The notes: generated by a model from the letters alone, not told the origin. Counted from the first letter of the stretch, positions 51,628 to 60,764 are shown. The stretch is DNA of 61,142 bases from DASVEG01 sp035540495 (GCA_035540495.1 DATLGL010000039.1:1-61142), one strand, 5' to 3'. Translations and numbers: made by a program.

Positions 51628-52725
51628 GTGGCAAGCGGGCAGGACAGCGTTCTCGAGGCGCTCGGCGTCGCCGTCGCGGCGCAGGTGCCGGTCTTGCTCT
51701 GGGGTGCGCCGGGCACGGGGAAGACGAGCGCCATCCGCGCGATGGCGGACGCCGCCGGACTGCCGTGCGAGACAGTGATCGCCGCGATCCGCGAACCATC
51801 CGACTTCAGCGGCCTGCCCGTCGTCGTCGACAAGGTGGTGCGGTTCGCTCCGCCGCGCTGGGCGGAGCGGCTGGCCGACGCCGGACGTGGCGTGCTGTTC
51901 CTCGACGAGATCTCGACCGCACCGCCGGCCGTGCAGGCCGCCCTGCTGCGAGTCGTCCTCGAGCGGGTCGTCGGCGACCTGCCGCTGCCCGACGACGTCG
52001 TCGTCGTCGCCGCAGCCAACCCGCCGGAGCAGGCGGCCGACGGGTGGGACCTGTCGGCACCGCTGGCGAACCGGTTCTGCCACCTCGACTGGCTCGTCGA
52101 GGCGTCCGCGTTCGCGCAGGGCGTCGCCGGCGGGTGGACTCCCACCAAGGTGGCCGAGCTACCGGATGGATGGGAGACGCAGATCGCTGCGGCACGCGGT
52201 CTGGTGGCCGCGTTCGTGAGCGCGCGGCCCGCGCTGACCGTCGTCGTGCCGGAGGACGCGGCGAGCGCCGGACGAGCCTGGCCGAGCCCGCGCACGTGGG
52301 ACATGACGGCGCGCCTGTGGGCCGCGGCCACTGCAGCCCACGTGTCGGTCGGCGCTCGGGGGCTCCTCGTCACCGGGACGGTCGGTGAAGCGGCCGGGCT
52401 CGAGTTCCTCACGTGGCAGTCGGAGATGGACCTGCCCGATCCGGAGGACGTGCTGGCGGCGCCCGAGTCGTTCGACGTCCCGGAGCGCGCCGACCGGTCG
52501 TACGCGATCCTGTCTGCCGTCGCCGCCGCCGTCGCGGGGAACCCGACGGTCGAGCGGTGGAACGCGGGCTGGAAGGTCCTCGCCCGGGCCGGCGAACGAG
52601 CGCCGGACGTCGCCGCCGTCGCGGCGCGAGTGCTCGCGCGATGCCGCCCCGCGGGTGCGCCCGCTCCGCCAGAGGTGAAGCTCTTCGCGCCCCTCCTCCG
52701 CGACGCAGGGCTGCTTCCACAGTGA
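51628..52725 (+). CDS. AAA ATPase of the MoxR/dynein-like group, VWA-protein partner
   Basis: A 365-residue ATPase: Walker A GAPGTGKTS, Walker B GVLFLDEISTAPPAVQAALL, sensor-1 AAANPPEQAADGWDLS, and sensor-2 in SPRTWDM. The pattern is that of ATPases paired with VWA/DUF2201 proteins rather than MoxR of the DUF58 cluster. The stop overlaps the start of the VWA gene (GTGA), so both are made together. The leaderless GTG begins a three-gene unit. Confidence 0.88.
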   Translation: MASGQDSVLEALGVAVAAQVPVLLWGAPGTGKTSAIRAMADAAGLPCETVIAAIREPSDFSGLPVVVDKVVRFAPPRWAERLADAGRGVLFLDEISTAPPAVQAALLRVVLERVVGDLPLPDDVVVVAAANPPEQAADGWDLSAPLANRFCHLDWLVEASAFAQGVAGGWTPTKVAELPDGWETQIAAARGLVAAFVSARPALTVVVPEDAASAGRAWPSPRTWDMTARLWAAATAAHVSVGARGLLVTGTVGEAAGLEFLTWQSEMDLPDPEDVLAAPESFDVPERADRSYAILSAVAAAVAGNPTVERWNAGWKVLARAGERAPDVAAVAARVLARCRPAGAPAPPEVKLFAPLLRDAGLLPQ

Positions 52726-53939
52726 CCGAGCAGCTCGATGCTCGGACGCTGGCGGCGTCGCGGCTCTGGGCCGCCCACAAGTTCCCGTACCTCGCGTCGG
52801 CGCTCTTCGCGACGAGGGTCGTCCCGAAGCCGGGCATCGGCGGCGCCGCGGTCGACGAGCAGTGGCGCCTCTACGTCGATCCGGCCGTCGCGAGCGACTG
52901 GTCGGTCGAGCAGATGGGATCGCTGATCGTGCACCACGTCGGGCATCTCGTGCGCGAGCACGCCGAGCGGGCCCGTGCGATGGGGATCGATCCGTCGACC
53001 GCCGACGCGTGGACCCGCGCCTGCGACGCCGAGCTGAACGACGACCTGGCGGAGGCGGGCATCACGCCGCCCGGCCACGCGGTCCTCCCCGAGGAGCTCG
53101 GCGGGGTGCGGGGCCGCATGGCCGAGGAGTACTTCGCACTTGCGGCCGCGGCGCCTCCGGACGGCGAGCCGGACGACCACGGCAGCGGCACCCACGGCCA
53201 GTCGCGGGACTGGGACGACGACAGCGACGGCGACGGCGGCCAGGGCGAACGCAACGATCGCGGGCTCGATCAGCACGAGGCGCAGCTCGTGCGGAGACGC
53301 GTCGCGGAGGCCGTGCAGCAAGCCGTCAGGGAGCGGGGGGATGTGCCCGGCGGATGGCGGCGTTGGGCCGGAGAGCTCCTGCACCCCAGGGTCGACTGGC
53401 GCCGCGCATTGGCGGCCGAGATTCGCCGCAGCATCCAGCGCCACGCCGGACGGGTCGACTACAGCTACCGCCGTCCGTCGCGCCGTGCGTCGGTCAGCCC
53501 CGACGTGGTGTTGCCCGCGATGGAGCGGCCGGTGCCCGAGGTCGCGATCGTCGTCGACACCTCCGCATCGATGGGCGACGACCTCCTCGAGCGCGTCCTC
53601 GGCGAGATCGACGGGCTGCTCGACGCGATAGGTGTGCGGACGGCAGGAGTTCCGGTGCTCGCGGTCGACACCGAGGTGCACGCCATGTCGCGGGTCCACT
53701 CGGCCCGACAGGTCGTACTCGCCGGCGGAGGCGGCACCGACATGAGCCGAGGTCTCGCCGCCGCGACCGCCCTTCGCCCGAAGCCATCCGTCGTCGTCGT
53801 GCTGACCGACGGGTACACGCCGTGGCCGGCGTTCGCGCCGAAGGCGACGTCGGTGGTCGTCGCGCTCGTGGAGTCGCCGGGTCGGTCGTGGCCGACACCC
53901 GACTGGGCGCGGGTGGTCGTCATCGACGACGCCGCCTGA
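52722..53939 (+). CDS. VWA-like metallopeptidase-type protein (DUF2201)
   Basis: A 405-residue protein. The N-terminal domain resembles zincin-like DUF2201_N, but where HExxH is expected it has HHVGHLVREH, so the catalytic Glu is replaced by His. An acidic Gly/Asp linker spans residues about 150-185. The C-terminal VWA-like domain has the MIDAS motif VDTSASMGD and GGTDMSRGL. It presumably works as substrate adaptor of the preceding ATPase. GTG overlaps the ATPase stop. Confidence 0.87.
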   Translation: MTEQLDARTLAASRLWAAHKFPYLASALFATRVVPKPGIGGAAVDEQWRLYVDPAVASDWSVEQMGSLIVHHVGHLVREHAERARAMGIDPSTADAWTRACDAELNDDLAEAGITPPGHAVLPEELGGVRGRMAEEYFALAAAAPPDGEPDDHGSGTHGQSRDWDDDSDGDGGQGERNDRGLDQHEAQLVRRRVAEAVQQAVRERGDVPGGWRRWAGELLHPRVDWRRALAAEIRRSIQRHAGRVDYSYRRPSRRASVSPDVVLPAMERPVPEVAIVVDTSASMGDDLLERVLGEIDGLLDAIGVRTAGVPVLAVDTEVHAMSRVHSARQVVLAGGGGTDMSRGLAAATALRPKPSVVVVLTDGYTPWPAFAPKATSVVVALVESPGRSWPTPDWARVVVIDDAA

Positions 53940-53955
53940 CCGCCGCGGCTGGTTC

Positions 53956-54630
53956 ATGGAACGGTGGTTCGCGGGGCTACCGCCGGCGGAGACGACGATC
54001 GGCTGCAGCGGGTCGCTGCACCGCGTGAGCTGGCGCCGGGGAAAGCTCGTCCTGCACGACCACGATCTCCACGACGAACAGGTCGTCCTCGCCCTCGGAG
54101 GCGAGCCGCCGCCGTGCGTCGCCGTGCTGCTCGCATGGCGGGACCGCGACGGGTGGGACCGTGCGTTGCGCCCGCCGCCGGCCGGTTTCGTGCGCACGGT
54201 GCGTCCGCCTGCCGTGCCCGACCCGTTGCGAGAGGTGAGGCGCCTCGGAGTCGTTCGGCGGTGGGAACGTCACCACCGGCGGAGCCCCGACGCAGGTCTG
54301 GTCGAGGACCTCTTCCGGGTGCTGCGCCGGAGCGCCATCGGCCCGCTCACCGAAGCGCTCGAACACGCACGGCGGGAGCGAGGAGGAGGCCGCGTGACCT
54401 ACGTGGAGGTCCGCCTCGCACGCATCGACGCGGCGCCGAGCGTGGAAGGACGCATCGACGAGCGCAGCTCGTCGCTGCTCGCGCACCTGCATCCGTCGTG
54501 GTTGTACCTCCACCAGCCGGCGGCGGCGGGCGGCGCGAGACACGAGTTCCTGCTCGACCGAACGACGCAGCTCGCGTGGGAGCCGACGGCCGACGGCGGT
54601 TGGCGGGCCTACAGCGCGCTGCGGAGCTGA
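53956..54630 (+). CDS. Uncharacterised protein, third gene of the AAA-VWA cassette
   Basis: A 224-residue protein not recognised. It has a beta-rich N-terminus with repeated His (LHRVSWRRGKLVLHDHDLHDE), a basic central part (RRWERHHRRSPDAG) and a C-terminal half with HPSWLYLHQP and HEFLLDRT. The start is ATG, 16 bases after the VWA gene, so it is very likely in the same operon. No membrane span or signal peptide. The last 22 bases overlap the convergent SnoaL-like gene. Confidence 0.7.
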   Translation: MERWFAGLPPAETTIGCSGSLHRVSWRRGKLVLHDHDLHDEQVVLALGGEPPPCVAVLLAWRDRDGWDRALRPPPAGFVRTVRPPAVPDPLREVRRLGVVRRWERHHRRSPDAGLVEDLFRVLRRSAIGPLTEALEHARRERGGGRVTYVEVRLARIDAAPSVEGRIDERSSSLLAHLHPSWLYLHQPAAAGGARHEFLLDRTTQLAWEPTADGGWRAYSALRS

Positions 54631-55013
54631 CGGAGGATCCCTGCGGTGTCGTGATAGGCGATGCGCTCGACGATGCGGCCGTCGACGACGCGGGTGACGT
54701 GGCACATGCGCAGCTCGACGCGGCGCCCCGTCGGTGACAGCCCCGCGAACTCGCCGTCGTGGGTACCTTCGAGCACCTCTTCGGTGACGACGACGTCACC
54801 GTCGAGGACCCAACGCTCGATCCGCACCTTCATGTCGGGGAACGCGCTCGACCTGTCGAGCAGCAGCTGCCCGAGGCCGTAGAGGTTCAGGACACGACCG
54901 GTCGCCGTGACGACGCGCGCATCGGGAGCGAAGAGCTCGCGGCCCCCTGCCACGTCGCGGGCGTTGATCGTGTCGTTCAGGCGCTCGATCACGCGGCGGG
55001 GGTCGTCCGGCAC
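54609..55013 (-). CDS. SnoaL-like (NTF2-fold) protein
   Basis: A 134-residue NTF2-like cone-fold protein: VIERLNDTINARDVAGGRELFAPDARV at the start, then FPDMKVRIERWVLDGDVVVTEEVLEGTHDGEF, and RMCHVTRVVDGRIVERIAYHD. It is of the SnoaL/ester cyclase type; enzymatic or ligand-binding roles are both possible. GTG is the start and lies nine bases from the end of the HtrA-like gene. Confidence 0.87.
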   Translation of the reverse strand: MPDDPRRVIERLNDTINARDVAGGRELFAPDARVVTATGRVLNLYGLGQLLLDRSSAFPDMKVRIERWVLDGDVVVTEEVLEGTHDGEFAGLSPTGRRVELRMCHVTRVVDGRIVERIAYHDTAGILRQLRSAL

Positions 55014-55022
55014 GGCGCCAGG

Positions 55023-56180
55023 TTACGAGCCTCCGCCGCCGAGGCGCACCGTGATCGTCCGTTCCTGGCCGTCCCGCACGAGCGCGAGCTCGACCCGGTC
55101 ACCGGGAGCGTGCTCACGGACGCGGGCGCCGAGTGATGCCGCGCCGTCGATCGCCGAACCGTCCAACTTCGTCACGAGGTCGCCGGGTTGGAGGCCCGCG
55201 CTCTCCGCCGCCGAACCCGGCTCGACCGACGCGATCAGCGCGCCGCGGCTTCCGTCCGCCGGGTCCGTGGTGCGGACGCCGAGCACGCCGTGTGACGGGG
55301 CCTCACCACCGCTGCGGAGACGCTCGATGACCGGCAATGCGCGATCGATCGCGATCGCGAAGCCCACGTTCTCGGCCGACGTGCGGCCGTTGCTCGCAGC
55401 GACGGCCGTGTTGATGCCGACGACCTCGCCGGCGGCGTTGAGGAGCGGACCACCCGAGTTGCCGGAGCTGATCGACGCGTCGGTCTGGATGAGACCCGTC
55501 ATCGTCGAGGCACCGGCGTCGAGTGTGCGGTCGAGGCCCGAGACGATGCCGCGGGTGACGGTGGGGTTGCCCCGCAAGGCGAGGGCGTTGCCGATCGCGA
55601 CCACGTCGTCCCCGACCTGCAGGTCGGCAGATCTTCCGAGCTCCGCCGCGGGCAGGTCCGACGCATCCTCGATGCGCAGCAGGGCGAGGTCGGCCGCCTC
55701 GTCGACGCCGACCACACGAGCGGTGCGCGACTGCGACTCCCCCGACAGCGTCACTCGCACCGTCGATGCGCCGTCGACGACGTGCGCGTTGGTGAGCACC
55801 TCGCCGTCGGCGCTGATGATGACGCCGGTGCCTGCGCCTGCCGAAGCGGATCCGCCGAACGACCCGCCCAGGCGACCGCCGTCGAAGCTGACGGAGATCG
55901 ACACCACCGACGGCTCCGCCTTCGCGATCACCGCAGCGATGTCGAGCGTCTTCCCGTCGAGCGCAGCAGCCGGTCGATCGACGGCGAGGGCTTCGCCCGA
56001 CGTGCCGTCGCCGAGCCAAATGGTTGCCGCCGCCCCTGCGGCACCGCCGGTGATTGCGACGGCGAGGAACGCGGCCGTCAGCCTCACCCGTCCAGGTCTG
56101 CGCGGCGCGGCTGGTGGTGCCACTTCCTCGGGCGTGACGAGCGGTTCGGCGGGTTCGAGCGTCGGGTGGTCTGTCAGCAC
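55023..56180 (-). CDS. HtrA/DegP-like membrane serine protease with PDZ domain (PepD-like)
   Basis: A 385-residue S1C protease. After a cytoplasmic Pro-rich part, one span (residues about 32-57) anchors it; the triad is H133 (TNAHVVDG), D164 (DEAADLALLRI) and S242 (SSGNSGGPLL). A C-terminal PDZ domain (from about 295) contains GALIASVEPGSAAESAGLQPGD. It likely degrades misfolded envelope proteins. It follows a response regulator and histidine kinase on the same strand, the order seen in mycobacterial mprA-mprB-pepD. A TCACAG half-site lies 35 bases upstream. Confidence 0.9.
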   Translation of the reverse strand: MLTDHPTLEPAEPLVTPEEVAPPAAPRRPGRVRLTAAFLAVAITGGAAGAAATIWLGDGTSGEALAVDRPAAALDGKTLDIAAVIAKAEPSVVSISVSFDGGRLGGSFGGSASAGAGTGVIISADGEVLTNAHVVDGASTVRVTLSGESQSRTARVVGVDEAADLALLRIEDASDLPAAELGRSADLQVGDDVVAIGNALALRGNPTVTRGIVSGLDRTLDAGASTMTGLIQTDASISSGNSGGPLLNAAGEVVGINTAVAASNGRTSAENVGFAIAIDRALPVIERLRSGGEAPSHGVLGVRTTDPADGSRGALIASVEPGSAAESAGLQPGDLVTKLDGSAIDGAASLGARVREHAPGDRVELALVRDGQERTITVRLGGGGS

Positions 56181-56225
56181 GCCGCGAAGGGTCGCGGGCA
56201 GAGCTTGGAACGGGCTGTGAGCGGG

Positions 56226-57638
56226 CTAGGTCGTTTCTGTGAGGGGTAGTTCGACGACGAAGGTCGCGCCCTCACCGGGAGCCGTCCGCACGGTCGCCCG
56301 CCCGCCGTGTGCTCGGGCGACCGCCTCGACGATCGAGAGCCCGAGCCCGGTGCCGCCTGCGGCTCGTGCTCGCGACTCGTCGGCGCGGAAGAAGCGCTCG
56401 AACACCTTCTCTGCCACGTCCGGCGCCATTCCTGGACCCTCGTCAGCGACCTCGACCACGGCCGCCCCGTCCGTGGAGAACACCCTCACGTGCACCGCTG
56501 CGTCCGGCGGCGTATGGGTGCGAGCGTTGGCGAGCAGGTTGCCGATCACCTGGCGGAGCTGCGCCTCGTCACCGTCCACCGTCACCGGTTCTGCGTCGAT
56601 GTCGATGGGCCGTGTCGGTTCGACGGCCCGAGCATCCCGGACGGCATCGTGCGCCAGCCGGTCGAGGCCGACCACGGTGCGTTCGAGCGGACGGTGCTGG
56701 TCGAGTCGGGCCAGAAGCAGGAGGTCTTCGACCAGCGCGCCCATCCGCGTCGCCTCCGACTCCATCCGCCGCATCGCCTCGGCGAGCTCGGCCTCGTCTC
56801 GGAGACCGCCGGCGCGCCACAGCTCCGCGTAGCCGCGGATCGAGGTGAGAGGCGTCCGCAACTCGTGCGACGCGTCGGCCGCGAACCGCCGGACCCTCGC
56901 CTCCGAGGCCTCCCGCGCGCGAAACGCTTCCGAGATGCGCTCGAGCATCGTGTTGAAGGCGCTGCCGAGCCGCCCGACCTCCGTCCGTTCGTCGACGTGC
57001 TCGACGCGACGCGACAGGTCGCCCGCCGCGATCTCGTTCGCCGTCCGCGCCATCGACTCGATCGGGGTGACGCCGAGGCGAACCATCCACCACGACAGCA
57101 GCGACAGAGCGACGAGCACGGTGGCCGTCCCGGAGAACTGCACGAAGCGGATCGTGCGCAGCGTGTCGGTGAGCTGGTCGAGGGTGACGCCGACGACGTA
57201 CACCTGGGCACCGTTCGGCGTCGGCACCGCTACGAGACGCCATCCAACCGACCCGCTCTCACTGCCCGTCGTGTAGGGACGAGCCGTCCCGTCGGGCCTC
57301 ATGCTCGCGATCAACGCGTCGCGCTCGATCCGCGGGTTGTCGTCCCGCAGCGGTGACGACACGCGCTGCAACACGCCGGCCTCGATCGAGCCGCACGCGA
57401 TGAAGAACTCGGTGAAGACCTCTTCTCGATCGCCCGCGTTCGTGAAGCAGCGCTGAGCGAAGCCACGGTCGCCGCGAGGAGGCGGACGGTCGGCGAGCGT
57501 CGCCGCCGTCGTCACGAGCTGGCGGTCGAGCCGGTCGAAGAGGAACGTGCGGAACGTCGCCAGCAGCAACACGTTCGTCCCGACGAGCACGAGCGCGATC
57601 AGGAGGAACGCGGCGAGCACTCGGCGCCGCAACGACAT
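56226..57638 (-). CDS. HAMP-domain sensor histidine kinase (MprB-like)
   Basis: A 470-residue membrane kinase. Two spans (about 8-29 and 168-188) flank a 135-residue extracytoplasmic sensor with two cysteines (QRCF, FIACGS). HAMP follows, then the H-box FAADASHELRTPLTS with H258, N-box QVIGNLLANARTHTP, and G-boxes DEGPGM and GTGLGLSIVE. It phosphorylates the regulator encoded four bases upstream. Genome position with an HtrA protease suggests envelope-stress sensing. Confidence 0.93.
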   Translation of the reverse strand: MSLRRRVLAAFLLIALVLVGTNVLLLATFRTFLFDRLDRQLVTTAATLADRPPPRGDRGFAQRCFTNAGDREEVFTEFFIACGSIEAGVLQRVSSPLRDDNPRIERDALIASMRPDGTARPYTTGSESGSVGWRLVAVPTPNGAQVYVVGVTLDQLTDTLRTIRFVQFSGTATVLVALSLLSWWMVRLGVTPIESMARTANEIAAGDLSRRVEHVDERTEVGRLGSAFNTMLERISEAFRAREASEARVRRFAADASHELRTPLTSIRGYAELWRAGGLRDEAELAEAMRRMESEATRMGALVEDLLLLARLDQHRPLERTVVGLDRLAHDAVRDARAVEPTRPIDIDAEPVTVDGDEAQLRQVIGNLLANARTHTPPDAAVHVRVFSTDGAAVVEVADEGPGMAPDVAEKVFERFFRADESRARAAGGTGLGLSIVEAVARAHGGRATVRTAPGEGATFVVELPLTETT

Positions 57639-57642
57639 CGCG

Positions 57643-58347
57643 TCAACCGTTCCTCAGCGTGTACCCGACGCCTCGCACCGTGTGGATCAGCGGCGGCCCG
57701 AGCGAGTCGATCTTCTTCCGCAGGTAGCTGATGTAGGTCTCGACCACCGTCGCATGACCGCCGAAGTCGTACTGCCAGACGTGGTCGAGGATCTGGTTGC
57801 GCGACAACACCCGCCCGGCGTTGGCGAGCAGGAAGCGCAGCAGGTTGTACTCGGTGGGGGAGAGGTCGATGACCTGCCCCGCCCGGCGCACCACGTGGGC
57901 GTCGTCGTCCATCTCGAGATCGGCGAACTCCAGCCGCGACGTGTCGACGGCGGCCCCCTGGCGGCGGAGGATCACCTGGATCCGGGCGAGGACCTCCTCG
58001 AGGCTGAACGGCTTCGTGACGTAGTCGTCGCCGCCGAGGGTGAGGCCGCGCACCTTGTCGTCGACGGTGTCGCGCGCCGTGAGGAAGAGCACCGGCGTCT
58101 TGTTGCCGTCCATTCGGAGGCGGCGGACGATCTCGAAGCCGTCGAGGTCGGGGAGCATGACGTCGAGGAGCATCACGTCGGGGCTGAACGACTCGACGCC
58201 GGCGAGCGCCTCCCGCCCGTTGGTCGCGACTTGCACGTCGAAGCCGAAGTGGCGCAGCGCGGAGTCGAGGAGGAACGTGATGTTGTCCTCGTCGTCGACC
58301 ACGAGGACCCGGTGGGGGCGCTCCGTCTGCCGCATGTGTCCCACCAT
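57643..58347 (-). CDS. OmpR/PhoB-family response regulator (MprA-like)
   Basis: A 234-residue regulator. The receiver has VVDDE, phospho-acceptor D62 (MLLDVMLPD), and FSL preceded by the conserved Lys (VTKPF). The C-terminal winged helix has LSPTEYNLLRFLLANAGRVLSRNQILDHVW and HTVRGVGYTLR. Start: ATG at 58347; a second ATG four codons on is also possible. Direct CTGTGA repeats 11 bases apart lie just upstream, suggesting autoregulation. Confidence 0.94.
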   Translation of the reverse strand: MVGHMRQTERPHRVLVVDDEDNITFLLDSALRHFGFDVQVATNGREALAGVESFSPDVMLLDVMLPDLDGFEIVRRLRMDGNKTPVLFLTARDTVDDKVRGLTLGGDDYVTKPFSLEEVLARIQVILRRQGAAVDTSRLEFADLEMDDDAHVVRRAGQVIDLSPTEYNLLRFLLANAGRVLSRNQILDHVWQYDFGGHATVVETYISYLRKKIDSLGPPLIHTVRGVGYTLRNG

Positions 58348-58358
58348 GGTCGCTCAGT

Positions 58359-58442
58359 CTGTGAACTTGCTGTGAGAACCCTGGGAAGGTCCGCAGCAAC
58401 TTCCCTGCGAAGTCCCCGTGTCCTCACAGCCGATTCCCAGGG
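58359..58442. promoter_or_regulatory. Divergent regulatory region: repeats between the response regulator and the secreted protein
   Basis: CTGTGA occurs at 58359-58364 and 58370-58375 (11-base spacing, one helical turn, typical of OmpR-type sites). TCACAG lies at 58424-58429. CCCTGGGAA (58379-58387) and TTCCCAGGG (58434-58442) form an inverted pair. Together they look like a symmetrical operator serving both genes. Confidence 0.55.
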
Positions 58443-58494
58443 ACTGGCCTCATCGTGAAGCTCAGCATCGACGGAACGAGCGAAAGGAACCACG

Positions 58495-59283
58495 ATGCCC
58501 AGCAAGAAGCTCGCAGGCGCTGCCGCCTTCACCGCAGCACTCGCCGCGGGAGGAGCCGCCGGTGCGCTGTTCGGAACCCCGGTCCTCTCGAACGCCCAGG
58601 AAGCCGACTCGCCCGCGACCGAGCCGACGCCTGAGCCCGAAGCTCGCCAGGAGGCTCGACCGGACGGTCGACGGGGCGAGAAGCTCGCCACGGCGGCCGA
58701 GGTCCTCGGCATGACCGAGGCGGAGCTGCGGACGCAGCTACATAGCGGCAAGTCGATCGCCGACGTGGCAGCCGAGAAGGGGGTCGACAAGCAGAAGGTC
58801 ATCGATGCCCTGGTCGCCGCGGCGTCAGCCCGGATCGACCAGATGAAGGCGCAGCTGCCGCAGCGCATGGCGGAGATGGTCGAGCGGGACGGCCTCCCGC
58901 GTCACGAGGGGCGTCACCGCGGGCCGGGCCGCAGCATGGTGAACCCGCTCGACGACGCCGCGACCGCTCTCGGCATCTCCGCTCAGGAGCTCCGCACCGA
59001 GCTCGAGGCCGGGAAGTCGATCGCCACGATCGCGTCGGAGAAGGGCAAGAGCCTCGACGAGGTGAAGGCCGCGATGATCCGTGACGCGATGGCCCGCATC
59101 GACCAGGCGGTCACCGACGGGAAGCTCACGGCCGAGCAGGGCGCCGCCTGGAAGGCGGACCTGAGTCAGAAGATCGACCGCATCGTCGAGCAGGAGGGCC
59201 TGCCGATGCGAGGTGGCCGCGGCCACCGCGGTCCCGGCCCCGGAGCTCCGCCCGCGAGCGAGAACACCAGCGCCACGGCGTAA
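58495..59283 (+). CDS. Secreted helical protein with two related internal repeats
   Basis: A 262-residue protein with a signal peptide (residues about 1-35, ending SNAQE), a Pro/Glu/Arg linker, and two copies of a helical unit: LGMTEAELRTQLHSGKSIADVAAEKG (about 77-102) and LGISAQELRTELEAGKSIATIASEKG (about 160-185). Each is followed by a basic helix and a Gly/Arg/His-rich patch (RHRGPGRS; GRGHRGPG). The repeats are of the type found in DUF2680-like secreted proteins; function is unknown. Its divergent position suggests it is a target of the adjacent regulator (inference). Confidence 0.8.
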   Translation: MPSKKLAGAAAFTAALAAGGAAGALFGTPVLSNAQEADSPATEPTPEPEARQEARPDGRRGEKLATAAEVLGMTEAELRTQLHSGKSIADVAAEKGVDKQKVIDALVAAASARIDQMKAQLPQRMAEMVERDGLPRHEGRHRGPGRSMVNPLDDAATALGISAQELRTELEAGKSIATIASEKGKSLDEVKAAMIRDAMARIDQAVTDGKLTAEQGAAWKADLSQKIDRIVEQEGLPMRGGRGHRGPGPGAPPASENTSATA

Positions 59284-59312
59284 CGCCGACCACCCTCATC
59301 CGCCGCCGCAAC

Positions 59313-59352
59313 CGGGCGGGCGTCTTCCCAGGTGTCGGGGAGCGCCCGCCCG
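59313..59352. terminator. Bidirectional terminator between secreted protein and ABC1 kinase genes
   Basis: CGGGCGGGCG and CGCCCGCCCG form a perfect ten-base stem around a 20-base loop, between convergent genes. Confidence 0.7.
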
Positions 59353-59360
59353 ATGCGCGT

Positions 59361-60755
59361 CTATCGCTGCTTCCAGTCGGCGTGCTGGCGTCCGAGATCG
59401 GTCGTGGGGGCGGCCTTGCCTCGCAGTTCGTCGTGCACCGCTCGCCAGTGGCACGTCGCCCGCAGCGCGCCGAGGACGCTGTAGAGGCCGAGTTGGATCC
59501 GAGTGAGGAACGTCCAGTCCTTCGACTCGTTGCTGATGCCCATCCCGCGGGCCATGTCGCGCCACTCGCCGAAGGCGTCGAAGTTCCTCGAGATCACCCA
59601 GCTCGCGAACTCGGGCGTGAACGTGAACGGGCCTTCCTCACCTCGTCCGGGATCCCAGATCGGCGCCCACCACTCGAAGACGCGGTCCGGGTGCAGCTTC
59701 GTCCGCCGCGGGATGCAACCGACCGCCTGAAAGCCTTCGAACAACGTCTGCGGGTCGTCGCCGTCGAACACCGCAGCCGAGATCGTGCGCATCGCAGCGA
59801 CCTGGTCGTGCGAGAACGTCTTCACACACCCGAAGTCGAGGAACGACACGGTGCCGTCGAGGTGGAAGAGGTAGTTGCCGGGATGGGGGTCGGCGTTGAA
59901 GGTGCCGAAGTCGTACAGCGACCCGAACACGAAGCGGTAGATCGCTTCGCCCCAACGGTCCTTGAGCTCCTGCGGCTGCTCGAGGGCTTCGGACCACCGC
60001 AGTCCGTCGTGACGGTCCATCGCGAGTACACGTGACGTCGACAGCTCCTCGACGATCCGGGGCACGCGGAGGAACGGGTGGTTCGCGTACCGCTCGGCGA
60101 AGAGCGTCTGGTTGTCGGCCTCGATGCGGTAGTCGAGCTCCTCGCTGATGCGGGCCGCGACTTCCTCGACGATGGCCGTCGGTTCCGCGGTCACCCGGAT
60201 CGGGGAGAGCTTCGCTCCGACGGCGGCGAACGATGCCAGCATCTCGGTGTTCTGCAGGTCGTCTCGGATCGCGTCGGCGACGCCCGGATACTGGACCTTG
60301 ACGACCACAGCGCGCCCGTCAGGCAGCTGCCCCGCGTGAACCTGCCCTATCGACGCTGCGGCAAGGGGCTTGGTGTCGATGGTCGCGAACGTCTCGTCGA
60401 TGGTGCGGCCGAGCTCGCTCTCGATGATCGCTGCCACGGTTTCGAACGGCATCGGCGGAGCATCGGCTTGGAGCGCGCCGACGATCTGCTGATACGTCGC
60501 GCGGTGCTCGTCGGGCATCGTCCCGATCTCGAGGAACGACAGGAGCTGGCCGATCTTCATGGCGACGCCCTTCATGTCGCCGAGCACGGCCACGTACCGC
60601 TCCGCCTCCCGTACGAGGTGGTCGCGCTTGCGTTGCTCGCTGCGCGTGAGCTTGCTCGCCACACGGCCGACGCCTCGGCGCGCGGCAAGACCTGCGAGCG
60701 GAAGCCCGCGCGACAGCCGGCCCCGCCGGATGCCGCCCCCAGCTCCGTCAGCCAT
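59361..60755 (-). CDS. ABC1/UbiB (AarF) family atypical kinase
   Basis: A 464-residue UbiB-family protein. The KxGQ motif is MKIGQLLS; the Ala-rich loop is AAASIGQVHAGQL; VVVKVQYPG, ADPHPGNYLF and FLDFGCVK give the Lys, catalytic loop and DFG. UbiB proteins support quinone or isoprenoid lipid homeostasis; actinobacteria with menaquinone also encode them. No quinone genes are next to it. The preceding 30 residues are basic. It runs the same direction as the small gene nine bases upstream, likely one transcript. Confidence 0.92.
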   Translation of the reverse strand: MADGAGGGIRRGRLSRGLPLAGLAARRGVGRVASKLTRSEQRKRDHLVREAERYVAVLGDMKGVAMKIGQLLSFLEIGTMPDEHRATYQQIVGALQADAPPMPFETVAAIIESELGRTIDETFATIDTKPLAAASIGQVHAGQLPDGRAVVVKVQYPGVADAIRDDLQNTEMLASFAAVGAKLSPIRVTAEPTAIVEEVAARISEELDYRIEADNQTLFAERYANHPFLRVPRIVEELSTSRVLAMDRHDGLRWSEALEQPQELKDRWGEAIYRFVFGSLYDFGTFNADPHPGNYLFHLDGTVSFLDFGCVKTFSHDQVAAMRTISAAVFDGDDPQTLFEGFQAVGCIPRRTKLHPDRVFEWWAPIWDPGRGEEGPFTFTPEFASWVISRNFDAFGEWRDMARGMGISNESKDWTFLTRIQLGLYSVLGALRATCHWRAVHDELRGKAAPTTDLGRQHADWKQR

Positions 60756-60764
60756 GGGGGTAGT

